A stretch of DNA of 64,000 nucleotides from Brucella grignonensis (GCF_002252505.1 NZ_NNRL01000159.1:222633-286632); one strand, 5' to 3'. Shown: positions 1-9,698, counted from the stretch's first letter. The notes: generated from the sequence alone by a model not told the origin. Made by a program: numbers and translations.

Positions 1-842
1 ACCCCCGGAAACTGCGCGACGGTCGTCGCTTCGCTCGTCAGAGTGAGGCCTCGACCGAGAGCGACAAGCGATAGAATATTGTCGCGGCCGACCTGCTGCG
101 ATTGAATGTCGAGACCGCGTCCGAGGCCGGCAAGATGGGCCACCAAATAGTCATGGATCTCCTGTCCCGGCGCAACATCGCTCACGATGAACCGCTCGGA
201 TGCCAAATCGGCCCATCCAAGTTCGGGTTTGTTCGCCAACGGGTGATCATCGGGCAGCACCACGAAAACCTTTTCGCACCACATATGCTCGGCCTCACAG
301 TCATCCCAGGCCGCCGTTCCGGTGATGAACGCGACATCCAGGCAAAGTTTGCGCACTGCAGCGACGTGTTCAGGTGGATTGCCATCAATGATGTCTACAT
401 GCACCTTCGGGTGACGCTCCCCAAAATCACGCAGCAGATCGAACAGAAATCCTGACGCGAGAGATGAAAATATCCCTACCTTGATAAGGCCTTGTTCTGC
501 CCGGCCAACCGCTGCCACCTTGGTCACCCCGATGTCGATCTGACGAAGCGCATGGCGGGCGTTGCGCAGGAATTCCCGCCCGGCAACGGTCAACCGCACC
601 CCACCAGCATGACGCATGAAAAGCGACGCCCCGAGTTCATCTTCGAGATCACGGATTCGTCGGCTGATGGAGGATTCCTGCACAGAAAGCGCGGCAGCAG
701 CCTTGCGAAAACTCCCATAATCAACGGCGGCAACAAAATATCGCAACTGGTTCAGCCGGACCGCAGATGTGCCGGGTTTCCCCTCAACGACCTTTGTGAG
801 GCTATCATCAGGCGAGGTCTGATTGTTTCCGATCACAGCCAT
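1..842 (-). CDS. LysR-family transcriptional regulator, 3' end beyond window
   Basis: My own reading of the minus strand gives an open frame of about 280 codons from ATG at 842 to the window edge; an in-frame TGA at 849-851 sits just upstream, so the start is firm. Residues about 29-90 form a LysR winged helix (LNQLRYFVAAVDYGSFRKAA, then SISRRIRDLE and LTVAGREFL). The rest matches the periplasmic-binding-protein-like effector domain. It should be a DNA-binding regulator, usually acting on a divergent gene, here the TetR gene at 1050. The C-terminal residues are missing from the window. The ligand is unknown. Confidence 0.9.
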   Translation of the reverse strand, partial: MAVIGNNQTSPDDSLTKVVEGKPGTSAVRLNQLRYFVAAVDYGSFRKAAAALSVQESSISRRIRDLEDELGASLFMRHAGGVRLTVAGREFLRNARHALRQIDIGVTKVAAVGRAEQGLIKVGIFSSLASGFLFDLLRDFGERHPKVHVDIIDGNPPEHVAAVRKLCLDVAFITGTAAWDDCEAEHMWCEKVFVVLPDDHPLANKPELGWADLASERFIVSDVAPGQEIHDYLVAHLAGLGRGLDIQSQQVGRDNILSLVALGRGLTLTSEATTVAQFPG

Positions 843-943
843 GGTGCATCATCCGAAACAGCGTTCGGTTTCTGACGGGCACCCCGCCATCATCAGCGCG
901 AAAATCGATCTGTGTGCGTTCATCGGCTCTCCGCACATCCTCA

Positions 944-1021
944 AACTAAACGACGTTCAGTTACAGAATGCTGCTTCTTGACATCCAAGCCGTCAACGAA
1001 AAAAGTAAATGTCGTTTAGTT
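944..1021. promoter_or_regulatory. Two near-palindromic operator candidates in the LysR/TetR intergenic region
   Basis: Two 19-bp sites, AACTAAACGACGTTCAGTT (944-962) and AAGTAAATGTCGTTTAGTT (1003-1021), are each about 16/19 self-complementary. They also pair with each other as an inverted repeat (AACTAAACGAC / GTCGTTTAGTT). A -35-like TTGACA lies at 978-983 between them; no convincing -10 at the ideal distance. The site size and placement 29 bp before the TetR start suit TetR autoregulation. This is inferred, not proven. Confidence 0.5.
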
Positions 1022-1049
1022 TTTACGACAAGTTGCAACAGGCATCGGA

Positions 1050-1679
1050 ATGGCCCGTCCCCGGAAAGAGCAAGAACTTGATATTGCTCGTCGTGCGATC
1101 GACGAAACGATCCGGCTGCTGTCAGAGCGTGGCGACCTCGACGTACCGCTGACTGCGGTCGCGCATGCCATCGGTTGCACAGCACCAGCGCTTTACGGCC
1201 ATTTCCGCAACAAGAGCGCCTTGCTGCGCGCCGTTCGGGAAGAAGGGTTCAACCGGCTCTACAGAGAAAAGCTGGCCGTCTTCGAACAGATGCGCGGCAA
1301 TCCATTCGGCTATTTGCGTGATGGCAGCTATGCCTATGTCCGCTTTGCACTGGAAAGCCCCACGCTGTACCGGCTGATGTTCACACCGCCGCCACGACTC
1401 GGAGGCAGCGATGATCCATGGTCGGGCGCAGCTGGAAGACAGATACTAAATCTATTGCTGACGGGACTTCGCTGCTCTCAGGACCAAGGTTTTTTGCCCG
1501 GCATGGATCTGAGCCGCTACAGCTTCATGTTCTGGTCAACGGTACATGGCGCGGTGAGCCTCACCCTTCAGAACCGGGAAATGGACCAGTCCGTTAAATG
1601 GAACGCGGCGCGCGAGGCCGTCGACACGCTCATGGAAATCATCGCCGCGACGCGCCATGAATCGCGCAGCACCTCATGA
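1050..1679 (+). CDS. TetR/AcrR-family transcriptional regulator
   Basis: 209 aa. The N-terminal helix-turn-helix (about residues 8-55: DIARRAIDETIRLLSERG, then LTAVAHAIGCTAPALYGHF) is a clear TetR domain. The C-terminal half (YVRFALESPTLYRLMF...) resembles the WHG-type ligand-binding domain (TetR_C_33-like). It is divergent from the LysR gene and overlaps the 3' end of the DUF2274 gene by 6 bp in convergent orientation. It probably represses itself and a neighbour through the palindromes upstream. Effector unknown. Confidence 0.9.
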   Translation: MARPRKEQELDIARRAIDETIRLLSERGDLDVPLTAVAHAIGCTAPALYGHFRNKSALLRAVREEGFNRLYREKLAVFEQMRGNPFGYLRDGSYAYVRFALESPTLYRLMFTPPPRLGGSDDPWSGAAGRQILNLLLTGLRCSQDQGFLPGMDLSRYSFMFWSTVHGAVSLTLQNREMDQSVKWNAAREAVDTLMEIIAATRHESRSTS

Positions 1680-1895
1680 GCGCGATCTTCGGGCACTGGC
1701 AAAACCCCGATCCGTGGCGATGAACCGTTCCAACATCGGCACAATCAGCCTGACAGGATCGGCAGCGGGCTGGCCGGTTTCGCGAGCCAGCACTTCGGCA
1801 TAGGCGACAAGATCGCGATGCAGCGGCCCCGGCAGTTCCACGGTCACCTTCACGGGCTTGTCTTCGATGAGGGGGCCGAGTTTCAGCTTCGTCAT
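1674..1895 (-). CDS. DUF2274 domain-containing protein
   Basis: 73 aa from ATG at 1895, two bases downstream of trbI, so last in the trb operon. The sequence MTKLKLGPLIEDKPVKVTVE followed by LHRDLVAYAEVLARETGQ is the DUF2274 pattern that habitually follows trbI in alphaproteobacterial Trb-type elements. It looks like a short ribbon-helix-helix-like protein. Function not established. Confidence 0.85.
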   Translation of the reverse strand: MTKLKLGPLIEDKPVKVTVELPGPLHRDLVAYAEVLARETGQPAADPVRLIVPMLERFIATDRGFASARRSRS

Positions 1896-1897
1896 GG

Positions 1898-3031
1898 TCA
1901 GTTCCTGTAAGGTTCGAGTACGAGATCGCGGGTAACGATGACCCTGACCGGGTAGCCCGGCCGGATCGTCAGGGTCGGCGCGACCTGCAACTGGCGCTGG
2001 ACGATCTGTTGCCCGGCCTGATTGATGGTATCCTGCGCTCCGTCGCGGATAGCGCGAATCAGACGATCCTCGTCGTCGGTCGCCAGTTCCGTGCCGATGC
2101 CGAGCAGCGTGGACAGCCCCGCCGCCTTCATCAGATCCCACCAGTGGTAATCAACGCCATCTTCCAGCCCGGCATAGCCGGAAGCGTCCGCACCGGGCTG
2201 GCGCTCCAGCACGATGGAGCGGCCATTGGGCAGGATCAGGCGGTTCCAGACCAGCAGCACGCGGCGCTGACCGAATTGCACCCCGGCGTCATACTGACCG
2301 ATGATGCGCGTTCCCTGCGGGATCAGGAGCAGGCTGCCGGTCGGGCTGTCATAGACATTTTCCGTGACCTGCGCGGTGATCTGGCCGGGAAGGTCCGAGC
2401 GGATGCCGGTAATCATCGCCGCCGGGATTACGGCCCCTGCCTGAAGGATGTAGGGCGAGGCTGGCGCCATGATCCGATCCATGGCAACGGTCTGCCGTTC
2501 CACCGGCCCATTCAGAAATGCCGTGTGGCGGTCCTGTGTTGCGGGCTGGCCACCAAGGTCAAGGCCAGCAAGGCCCGGCATATTGGAGCCAGGCGTCGTC
2601 GCTGATCTCTGCCCCGACTGGAAGAACACGGTGCTAAGACGTGCGGCTTCTTCCTCGGCAAGACGTCGCTCCTCGGCAGGATCACGGGTTGGTGTTGCTA
2701 TAGTGGGCGGCGTAACGGGTTGCCCCCTGTTCTGGGCGTCGAGGATCGGGCCACCGAGATCGCCCGGCAATGCCGGCCCCAAGACCGGCCCGGTATAATC
2801 CTTCGGCAGCCCCGCCAGTCCATCTGCCGTGGCGCGGTTCTCGGTCGAATAGAGTTCTTCACCGTTTCCGCTCATGTCGCGCGTCTGGAGCGCATAGATC
2901 AGCGCCCCGCCGATGCCGAGGAGCGCAACAGCCCCGGCACCGGCCAGCATCTTGCGCGACAGGCGCGTGACGCGCGGCGGCTCGGCACGCAGACGCATCG
3001 GCGTTGGGTTGGTAGTAGCCTCTTCACTCAT
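1898..3031 (-). CDS. trbI: TrbI, VirB10-like conjugation channel protein
   Basis: 377 aa. A cytoplasmic N-terminus is followed by one membrane segment (about residues 27-48, KMLAGAGAVALLGIGGALIY), a proline-rich periplasmic stretch and a VirB10-type C-terminal domain (about 190-377; PQGTRIIGQYDAGVQFGQRR, GVDYHWWDLM). VirB10 proteins span both membranes and couple inner-membrane energy to the outer-membrane core complex. The start overlaps the trbG stop by 4 bp (ATGA), implying translational coupling. Confidence 0.95.
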   Translation of the reverse strand: MSEEATTNPTPMRLRAEPPRVTRLSRKMLAGAGAVALLGIGGALIYALQTRDMSGNGEELYSTENRATADGLAGLPKDYTGPVLGPALPGDLGGPILDAQNRGQPVTPPTIATPTRDPAEERRLAEEEAARLSTVFFQSGQRSATTPGSNMPGLAGLDLGGQPATQDRHTAFLNGPVERQTVAMDRIMAPASPYILQAGAVIPAAMITGIRSDLPGQITAQVTENVYDSPTGSLLLIPQGTRIIGQYDAGVQFGQRRVLLVWNRLILPNGRSIVLERQPGADASGYAGLEDGVDYHWWDLMKAAGLSTLLGIGTELATDDEDRLIRAIRDGAQDTINQAGQQIVQRQLQVAPTLTIRPGYPVRVIVTRDLVLEPYRN

Positions 3032-4041
3032 GACGGTTGCTCCCCGGTTTTAGCGGGCTGGGCAGCTTGCCTTTGCTCGATGCGAACGATCCTGACCGTC
3101 TGCTGCTGTTTGCCGCTACCAAGACGCAGCTCAGCCGCTCCGAACAGCCGATCGACGATCAAGACGTTCTGGTGAACACGGGAATTGACGATCTGGGTCT
3201 CGCCCTCGGAGCCGATGATGAAAATCGGTGGCATCTCTCCCTGCACGATGCCGCGCGGGAAAACGACATAGACACGGCGGCCATCGTCGAAGACGGAAAT
3301 CGGCCGCCATGGCGGCGTATCTCCGGTCAGGCCGTAACGATAGTTGCGTGCCGCCTCGACCGGGATGATGGGTGCTGCGGGAACGGTTTGGCGCTGACCG
3401 GCAGGCAGCGCCGGATAAGACCAGGATACGGACGGCATGTAGAGCGCCTCACGGGCGCGCAGCTCGATCATGTAGGTGCGCCGATCGGTCGTCACCACGA
3501 GATTGGTTGAGATGTCGGATCGGGATGGTTTGACGAGAATATGGACTCGGCGCGACGTACCGCTCCCGCTCTCGGTATCGCCAATGATCCAGCGGGCGGT
3601 GTCTCCCGCCGCGATCGGTCCCGCGCCGGTCAGGCTTTCGCCCGGCTCCAGCGCAATATTGGTGATCTGGCCCGGTGCGACATAAACCTGATAGAGCGCG
3701 CCTTCCGACCAGGGATAGATCTGGATGGCGTTATAGTAACCCTCGCGGCGCGGCTCGACGCGGGCGGCGGCATTGGCGTTCTCTACCCGGCCTGCCGGTG
3801 TTCCGGCAGCGGTTCCGCCGCGTGCGACCGTCCAGGCCGGCGGCGTGTGAAGCGGCCGAGGCCGGTCATCGGTGACAGCGGTCGGCACGACGGGCAACGC
3901 CGGCACATCGGCATCATAGCTGAACTGCGGCGTCTTGTTGGTGGCGCAGCCTGCCAGCATGGTGACCGAAAGCAACAAAGCTGCAAAGGCGGGTTTACGG
4001 AAAACCGGCAAGGCGGAATTGCGGGAAGACGCGATGGTCAT
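3028..4041 (-). CDS. trbG: TrbG, VirB9-like conjugation outer-membrane core protein
   Basis: 337 aa. I choose ATG at 4041 because it overlaps the trbF stop by 4 bp; an upstream in-frame start exists at 4062. A lipoprotein signal ends at a Cys (LLLSVTMLAGC), so the protein is probably anchored to the outer membrane. The central and C-terminal parts match VirB9/CagX (YNAIQIYPWSEGALYQVYV; WRPISVFDDGRRVYVVFPRG). It should form the outer-membrane core with TrbI. Confidence 0.94.
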   Translation of the reverse strand: MTIASSRNSALPVFRKPAFAALLLSVTMLAGCATNKTPQFSYDADVPALPVVPTAVTDDRPRPLHTPPAWTVARGGTAAGTPAGRVENANAAARVEPRREGYYNAIQIYPWSEGALYQVYVAPGQITNIALEPGESLTGAGPIAAGDTARWIIGDTESGSGTSRRVHILVKPSRSDISTNLVVTTDRRTYMIELRAREALYMPSVSWSYPALPAGQRQTVPAAPIIPVEAARNYRYGLTGDTPPWRPISVFDDGRRVYVVFPRGIVQGEMPPIFIIGSEGETQIVNSRVHQNVLIVDRLFGAAELRLGSGKQQQTVRIVRIEQRQAAQPAKTGEQPS

Positions 4042-4727
4042 TGGCTCATCTCCCGTGACCATGAGATTGCATTGATATAGATGCCGAGTGGATTGGCACG
4101 CAGACGCTCGGCATCACGCGGCGTCTGGATCACGATGGTCAGAATCGCTGTCCAGCGCTCTGTCGTGGACAGCTGCCCATTCTCGTAGTGCCGCTCGGTC
4201 CAGGCGACGCGGAAGCTGTCGTTCGAGGCGCGGATGACGCTGGAAACCTCGACTGCGATCTGCTGACGCCCGACACGGGTGAACGGATCATTGGCGCGGG
4301 CATAGTCGTTGAGCGCGGCCGCTCCCCTGTCCGTGGTGAACTCATAGGCGCGCAGCCAGTTCTGGCGCACGATGATGGCATCCGCTGGGATCGAGCGCGT
4401 CTGCTCGATGAAGCGGCCCAGATGAAAGGCGATCTGCGGATCGGTCGGGCGGTAATCGGCCGTGGCTGCGGCGACGGTCTGGGCCTGGCCGAGATTATCG
4501 ACCTGCACCACCCAGGGCACGACGGTCCCTCGCGCCGATTGCAGCACAAGCGCGGCAGCGAAGCCCGCCGAGAGGATCAGCGAGCCGAAGGCCATATAGC
4601 GCCAGTTCTTGGCCTGCACGCGAGCCGAGCCGATGCGCTCGTCCCAGACTTGCGCGGCTTTCTGGTAAGGCGTCTCGGGTTCGGGCGATTTGCCGTAATG
4701 GGTCGCTGGACGTCTGAAGATGTTCAT
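4038..4727 (-). CDS. trbF: TrbF, VirB8-like inner-membrane protein
   Basis: 229 aa. A short cytoplasmic tail precedes a membrane helix (about residues 44-64, YMAFGSLILSAGFAAALVLQ), then a periplasmic VirB8 domain ending in RLRANPLGIYINAISWSREM, where NPLGIYI is the typical TrbF/VirB8 end motif. VirB8-like proteins nucleate the secretion complex at the inner membrane. It overlaps trbL and trbG by 4 bp each. Confidence 0.95.
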   Translation of the reverse strand: MNIFRRPATHYGKSPEPETPYQKAAQVWDERIGSARVQAKNWRYMAFGSLILSAGFAAALVLQSARGTVVPWVVQVDNLGQAQTVAAATADYRPTDPQIAFHLGRFIEQTRSIPADAIIVRQNWLRAYEFTTDRGAAALNDYARANDPFTRVGRQQIAVEVSSVIRASNDSFRVAWTERHYENGQLSTTERWTAILTIVIQTPRDAERLRANPLGIYINAISWSREMSQ

Positions 4728-6100
4728 GAGCGGTCACTTTCGGAAATGTTGACGGAAGAGCCGCCGCCGTGGCTGTCACCGGAGCGGACGGCATGGGCGG
4801 CCATGGTCGTGCCGTGATTGAGCGCGTGATTGAGCGCCTGGCGGCGGTGCATCTGCTGCGCCCATGCAGGTGGGCCGCCCGCCGGTACGGAGGCGGGTGC
4901 GGCAGCGCCGGCCACGCTCGTACCGCCAATGGTTCCCTGCGAGGACGATCCACCGGTGACGCCGAGCCCGGCGCGCGCGCCATCGGAGAAGCTGGATTTG
5001 ACGTTTTCCGCTGCTTTCGAGGCCGTCCGTTTCAGGGGTGATGCGGCGGCGGAGGCTGCCGCGCGGGCAACACCGCCGAGGCCGGAGGCAACACCGGCAG
5101 CGCCGGACTGGCCAAGCGAACCGACACTGTAGGCGGCGCTCGCCGCACCTGCGGCGGCAGCACCGCCACGGACAGCCGCAGTTCCACCCGACAGCGCCAC
5201 TGCCCCTCCCTTCGTGGCCATGCCTGCGGCAGCGCCGCCGGCAAGCATCATGCCGCCAGCGGCGAGACCGGTTCCAACTGCTGCACCTGCGCCAAGCTGC
5301 GGGCCGCCAGAAACAAGACCGGAAGCGATGCCGGGACCGAAGATGCCGAGGCCGAGAAGGGAAAGTGCGGCCAGCACGATCGCCATGGCGTCGTCGATGG
5401 TCGGCGTCACGCCGCCAAAACCGGCCGTAAACTGCGAGAACAATGTCGAGCCGATGCCGATGATGACGGCCAGCACCAGCACCTTGATGCCGGAGGAGAC
5501 GACATTGCCAAGAACGCGCTCGGCCATGAAGGCGGTCTTGCCGAAGAGGCCGAAGGGGATGAGGACAAAGCCCGCCAGCGTGGTCAGCTTGAACTCGATC
5601 AGCGTGACGAAGAGCTGCACGGCGAGAATGAAGAAGGCCAGCAGTACCAGCGCCCAGGCGAACATCAGGCAGGCGATCTGGATGAAGTTCTCGAAAAACG
5701 ACCAATAACCCATCATGTCCGAGATGGATTCGAGCAGCGGGCGACCGGCATCGAGGCCAGTCTGCGCCACCTTGCCGGGCCGCAGCAGATCGGCGGCGGA
5801 AAAGCTGGTGCCCGAACCTTTCAGGCCAAGACCGGCGAAGCTGTCGAAGATGATCTGGGCGAGATTGTTCCAGTTGCCGATCAGGTATGCGAAGACCCCG
5901 ACGAAGAGCGTCTTCTTGACCAGCCGGGCGATGATGTCGTCATCCGCACCCCAGGACCAGAACAGTGCCGCGAGCGTCACGTCGATGACGATCAGGGTGG
6001 TGGCGATGAAGGCGACCTCGCCGCCAAGCAGGCCGAAGCCGCTGTCGATGTAACTGGTGAAAACACCCAGAAAGTTGTCGATGACGCCGGTGCCGCCCAT
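4724..6100 (-). CDS. trbL: TrbL, VirB6-like polytopic membrane protein
   Basis: 458 aa. At least five hydrophobic segments lie between about residues 25 and 265 (for example FIATTLIVIDVTLAALFW, IACLMFAWALVLLAFFILAV). A long Gly/Ala-rich, low-complexity C-terminal tail (about 270-458) follows, as usual in TrbL. It forms the inner-membrane channel part of the type IV secretion system. It is separated from the trbK-like gene by 3 bp. Confidence 0.95.
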   Translation of the reverse strand: MGGTGVIDNFLGVFTSYIDSGFGLLGGEVAFIATTLIVIDVTLAALFWSWGADDDIIARLVKKTLFVGVFAYLIGNWNNLAQIIFDSFAGLGLKGSGTSFSAADLLRPGKVAQTGLDAGRPLLESISDMMGYWSFFENFIQIACLMFAWALVLLAFFILAVQLFVTLIEFKLTTLAGFVLIPFGLFGKTAFMAERVLGNVVSSGIKVLVLAVIIGIGSTLFSQFTAGFGGVTPTIDDAMAIVLAALSLLGLGIFGPGIASGLVSGGPQLGAGAAVGTGLAAGGMMLAGGAAAGMATKGGAVALSGGTAAVRGGAAAAGAASAAYSVGSLGQSGAAGVASGLGGVARAAASAAASPLKRTASKAAENVKSSFSDGARAGLGVTGGSSSQGTIGGTSVAGAAAPASVPAGGPPAWAQQMHRRQALNHALNHGTTMAAHAVRSGDSHGGGSSVNISESDRS

Positions 6101-6103
6101 GGT

Positions 6104-6391
6104 TCACTGTCCCCCGTTCTGATGCGGAGCGGCGGGCACCGGCGTCCGGCCGAGGAACCGGTCGCGGTTCTCGGCCCAGGTGGCGAGGCAGCCGGGATCG
6201 TTCACGGCGGCCTCGCCTAACTGCTGGCAGTGGCGCAGGCTCTGGCGCAGCGGATCGGCAGGCGCCTGAAGCGCCGGCGCCGGACGGGGCTGGGCTGGTT
6301 CGTCCTCGCGTGTCATTTCGATCACCGTCGCGGTGATGGCAATGGCCACGAATATGATCGCGCCCAGCCGCGCCAGCATCTTGCCGTCCAT
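6104..6391 (-). CDS. trbK: TrbK-like putative entry-exclusion protein
   Basis: 95 aa with one N-terminal membrane helix (about residues 6-27) and a small periplasmic part holding two conserved Cys (HCQQLGE, DPGCLATW). Size, position between trbJ and trbL, and the Cys pattern fit the TrbK-alt family of putative entry-exclusion proteins, which limit redundant conjugation between cells carrying the same element. The exclusion role is inferred from the family only. Confidence 0.8.
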   Translation of the reverse strand: MDGKMLARLGAIIFVAIAITATVIEMTREDEPAQPRPAPALQAPADPLRQSLRHCQQLGEAAVNDPGCLATWAENRDRFLGRTPVPAAPHQNGGQ

Positions 6392-6411
6392 GTCGTGCCC
6401 CTCCTGTCCGA

Positions 6412-7194
6412 TCAGTTGTTGCCGTTGCCGAACATCCGGGCATTGCCAGGCTGATAGCCCGATCCCGGCGTCAGAAAGCGCTCGCGCTGGATGCGGCCCT
6501 GTTCGGCGGCGGTGGCACGCTCGGCCTCGATCAGGGCTTCGGAGCGACCATTGGCGGACATCAGCGCGATAAGGTCGGAAAGCTGCTGCGACTGGAGCGC
6601 GAGAAGCTGATTGCCCGCCTGTGTCGCCTGCAACGCGCCGGTCGCGTTCTGGCTCTGCCCTACAAGGGCGGACATTTCAGCGCGGTTGGTGTCAATATTT
6701 CCGACGACACCGGCCTGCACGCGCATGGCGTCCTGCAAGCCGCCGACCGTATTCTGCCAGCGGGACCGCGCATCGGCGACGAGCTGGGCGTCGGTCGCGG
6801 ACAGCAAAACCTTGCCGTATTTCTGCTGGAACATCTGATCGACGTTCTGCACGTCGAAGGCAATGTTCTGCGCCTGGGCCAGAAGCTGCTGCGTGCGCTG
6901 GACGTTCTGCTGCAAAGTCTGGAGCGAGGAATATGGCAGACTGGCGAGATTCTTCGCCTGATTGATCAGCATCTGCGCTTCATTCTGAAGAGAGGTGATC
7001 TGGTGGTTGATCTGCTCCAGCGTGCGGGCGGCGGTCAGAAGGTTCTGCGCATAATTGGTCGGATCGTAGACGATGCGACCGAAGCCAAAAGCGTGAGCGG
7101 GGCTTGTCAGCATGGGCGACAGGGCAACAGGCATGGCGAGCGCCAGTGCCAGCACGGATGCACTGACATATCGGGAAACGGGGATACGGATCAT
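6412..7194 (-). CDS. trbJ: TrbJ, VirB5-like minor pilus protein
   Basis: 260 aa with a Sec signal peptide ending near AHA (about residue 36), then FGFGRIVYDPTNYAQNLLTA, the TrbJ signature. Long amphipathic helices (EQINHQITSLQNEAQMLINQ) follow. VirB5/TrbJ proteins sit at the pilus tip and help contact recipient cells. The start overlaps the trbE stop by 4 bp. Confidence 0.93.
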   Translation of the reverse strand: MIRIPVSRYVSASVLALALAMPVALSPMLTSPAHAFGFGRIVYDPTNYAQNLLTAARTLEQINHQITSLQNEAQMLINQAKNLASLPYSSLQTLQQNVQRTQQLLAQAQNIAFDVQNVDQMFQQKYGKVLLSATDAQLVADARSRWQNTVGGLQDAMRVQAGVVGNIDTNRAEMSALVGQSQNATGALQATQAGNQLLALQSQQLSDLIALMSANGRSEALIEAERATAAEQGRIQRERFLTPGSGYQPGNARMFGNGNN

Positions 7195-9698
7195 GGCAGG
7201 GTCTCCTTTTCTTGGCTGTCATCTGGATGGATTTGATCTGGCGCGACCGGCACAGCGGGCTCAGTCCGTTCGACAAGATTGGTGAGGTTCGGGATCAGAT
7301 CGACGGCCCATTCGACGCCTCGATCGCGCAGCCAGGCCGCGAGAAAGCCGTCCTGCCCATGCTCGGCGACGAGTTCGGCGATACGGGTCTGATCGGATTT
7401 GGATGATGCGGCGCAGAGCGCGAGACCAACTTCGCTGAGGCCAAGCTCGAAAAGGCGATTGCCGCGCCGCGACTGGCAGTAGTAGTCCCGCTTGGGCGTG
7501 GCCCGCGCGAGGATCTCGATTTGCCGGTCATTAAGGCCGAAGCGGCGGTAGATTGCCGTGATCTGCGGCTCGATGGCGCGTTCGTTCGGCAGCAGCAGCC
7601 GCGTCGGGCAACTTTCGATGATGGCAGACGCGATATTGCTGCCATCGATGTCGGAAAGTGACTGCGTGGCGAAAATGACGGAAGCGTTCTTCTTCCTGAG
7701 CGTCTTCAGCCATTCGCGGAGCTGATTGGCGAAACCTTCGTCATCCAGCGCCAGCCAGCCTTCGTCGATGATCAGCAGCGTTGGCCGCCCGTCGAGTCGG
7801 TCGCCAATGCGGTGAAACAGATAGGACAGGACGGCAGGCGCAGCCCCTGTGCCGACCAGCCCCTCGATCTCGAAGGCCTGTACATCGGCTGATCCGAGAT
7901 GTTCGGCCTCCGCATCGAGCAACCGGCCATAGGCGCCGCCAATGCAGTAAGGGCGCAGTGCTTGTTTCAGATCGTTGGATTGCAGCAGCACGGCGAGGCC
8001 GGTGATGGTCCGTTCCCCCGCCGGGGCGGATGCCAGCGAAGTCAGCGCCGTCCAGATGTGTTCCTTCACCTCCGGCGTGATGGTCACGCCCTCGCGCATC
8101 AAGATTGCGGCGATCCAGTCGGCGGCCCAGGACCGCTCATAGGCGTCATCGATCCGCGCCAGCGGTTGCAGGGAAACGGACGCCTCGTCCCCTTCGGTCA
8201 GCCCACCGCCCAGATCATGCCAGTCGCCGCCCATGGCGAGCGCAGATGCCCTGATCGAGCCACCGAAATCGAAAGCGAAGATCTGGCTGCGATCATAGCG
8301 ACGAAACTGCAGCGCCATCAGCGCCAGCAGCACGGACTTGCCCGCGCCGGTCGGGCCGACGACAAGCGTATGGCCGACATCGCCGACATGAAGGGAAAGC
8401 CGGAACGGTGTCGAACCCTCGGTCTTGCCGTAAAGCAAGGGGGGCGCTCCGAGATGTTCGTTCCGTTCCGGCCCCGCCCACACGGCCGATAGCGGGATCA
8501 TGTGGGCAAGGTTGAGCGTCGAGACCGGCGGCTGCCGGACGTTCGCGTAGGCGTGTCCGGGCAAGGAGCCGAGCCAGGCATCGACAGCATTGACGGTTTC
8601 CGGCATGGCCGTGAAATCGCGGCCCTGGATGATCTTCTCGACCAGCCGCAGTTTCTCGTCAGCGATGCGCGGGTTGGCATCCCAAACGGTGACGGTTGCG
8701 GTGACATAGGCCATGCCGGCCATGTCGGCGCCAAGTTCCTGCAGGGCCATGTCGGCGTCGAGCGCCTTGTTCGACGCATCCGTGTCCACCAACGCGGATT
8801 GCTCGTTGGTCATCACCTCTCTCAGGATCGCGGCGATGGACTTACGCTTGGCGAACCACTGGCGACGGATCTTGGTCAGCAGCTTCGTGGCGTCCGTCTT
8901 GTCCATCAGGATCGCGCGGGTCGACCAGCGGTAGGGAAAGGCTAGCCGGTTCATATCGTCGAGAAGGCCGGGCGTCGTCGCGGTCGGGAAGCCTGTAATA
9001 GTCAGGATACGTAGATGCTGATCGCCAAGACGCGGCTCTAGCCCGCCGGTCAGCGGCTGATCGGCTAGCAGCGCGTCGAGATGCATCGGCACTTCCGGCA
9101 CGCGCACGCGGTGGCGGTTGGTGGAAATCGTAGAGTGGAGATAGGTCAGCGTCGCGGCGTCATTGATCCAGTGGCATTCGGGCATGAAGCCATCGAGCAG
9201 GGCCAGCACGCGGTCGGTGCGGTCGATGAAGCCGCGCATCAGCTCCCATGGATTGACGCCGGATTGCTCACGGCCCTCATAGAGCCAGGTCTCGGCGCGA
9301 GCCGCATCTTCGGCGGGTGGCAGCCAGAGGAAGGTCAGGAAGTAGCCTGACACGAAATGCGTGCCCGCTTCCTCGAAGGCAGCTTTGCGCTCGGCATCGA
9401 CCAGAGCGGAGGCCGGATCAGGAAATTGGCTGCCGGGATAGGTCGCGGCTTCGCTTCGTTGTGCCTCAACAAAGATCGACCAGCCGGAGCCGAGGCGGCG
9501 CACGGCGTTGTTGATACGCCCGGCGACCGCGACTAGTTCGGCGGCAACAGCGGAATCCAGATCCGGCCCGCGAAACTTCGCAGTCCTCTGGAAACTGCCG
9601 TCCTTGTTCAGCACGACGCCCGAGCCAACCAGCGCGGCCCAGGGCAGGAAATCCGCGAGGTGGGTAGCGGTACGGCGATATTCGGTGAGGTTCATCAT
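7191..9698 (-). CDS. trbE: TrbE, VirB4-like conjugation ATPase
   Basis: 835 aa from ATG at 9698 (the next codon is also ATG); a GAGGG ribosome site lies 8 bp upstream. N-terminal CagE/TrbE domain, then Walker A (VVGPTGAGKSVLL) and Walker B (TLLIIDEGWLAL). VirB4 ATPases power pilus assembly and DNA export. The frame stays open for 63 codons further upstream, but that part lies over trbD in another frame and is not conserved-looking. Confidence 0.95.
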   Translation of the reverse strand: MMNLTEYRRTATHLADFLPWAALVGSGVVLNKDGSFQRTAKFRGPDLDSAVAAELVAVAGRINNAVRRLGSGWSIFVEAQRSEAATYPGSQFPDPASALVDAERKAAFEEAGTHFVSGYFLTFLWLPPAEDAARAETWLYEGREQSGVNPWELMRGFIDRTDRVLALLDGFMPECHWINDAATLTYLHSTISTNRHRVRVPEVPMHLDALLADQPLTGGLEPRLGDQHLRILTITGFPTATTPGLLDDMNRLAFPYRWSTRAILMDKTDATKLLTKIRRQWFAKRKSIAAILREVMTNEQSALVDTDASNKALDADMALQELGADMAGMAYVTATVTVWDANPRIADEKLRLVEKIIQGRDFTAMPETVNAVDAWLGSLPGHAYANVRQPPVSTLNLAHMIPLSAVWAGPERNEHLGAPPLLYGKTEGSTPFRLSLHVGDVGHTLVVGPTGAGKSVLLALMALQFRRYDRSQIFAFDFGGSIRASALAMGGDWHDLGGGLTEGDEASVSLQPLARIDDAYERSWAADWIAAILMREGVTITPEVKEHIWTALTSLASAPAGERTITGLAVLLQSNDLKQALRPYCIGGAYGRLLDAEAEHLGSADVQAFEIEGLVGTGAAPAVLSYLFHRIGDRLDGRPTLLIIDEGWLALDDEGFANQLREWLKTLRKKNASVIFATQSLSDIDGSNIASAIIESCPTRLLLPNERAIEPQITAIYRRFGLNDRQIEILARATPKRDYYCQSRRGNRLFELGLSEVGLALCAASSKSDQTRIAELVAEHGQDGFLAAWLRDRGVEWAVDLIPNLTNLVERTEPAVPVAPDQIHPDDSQEKETLP

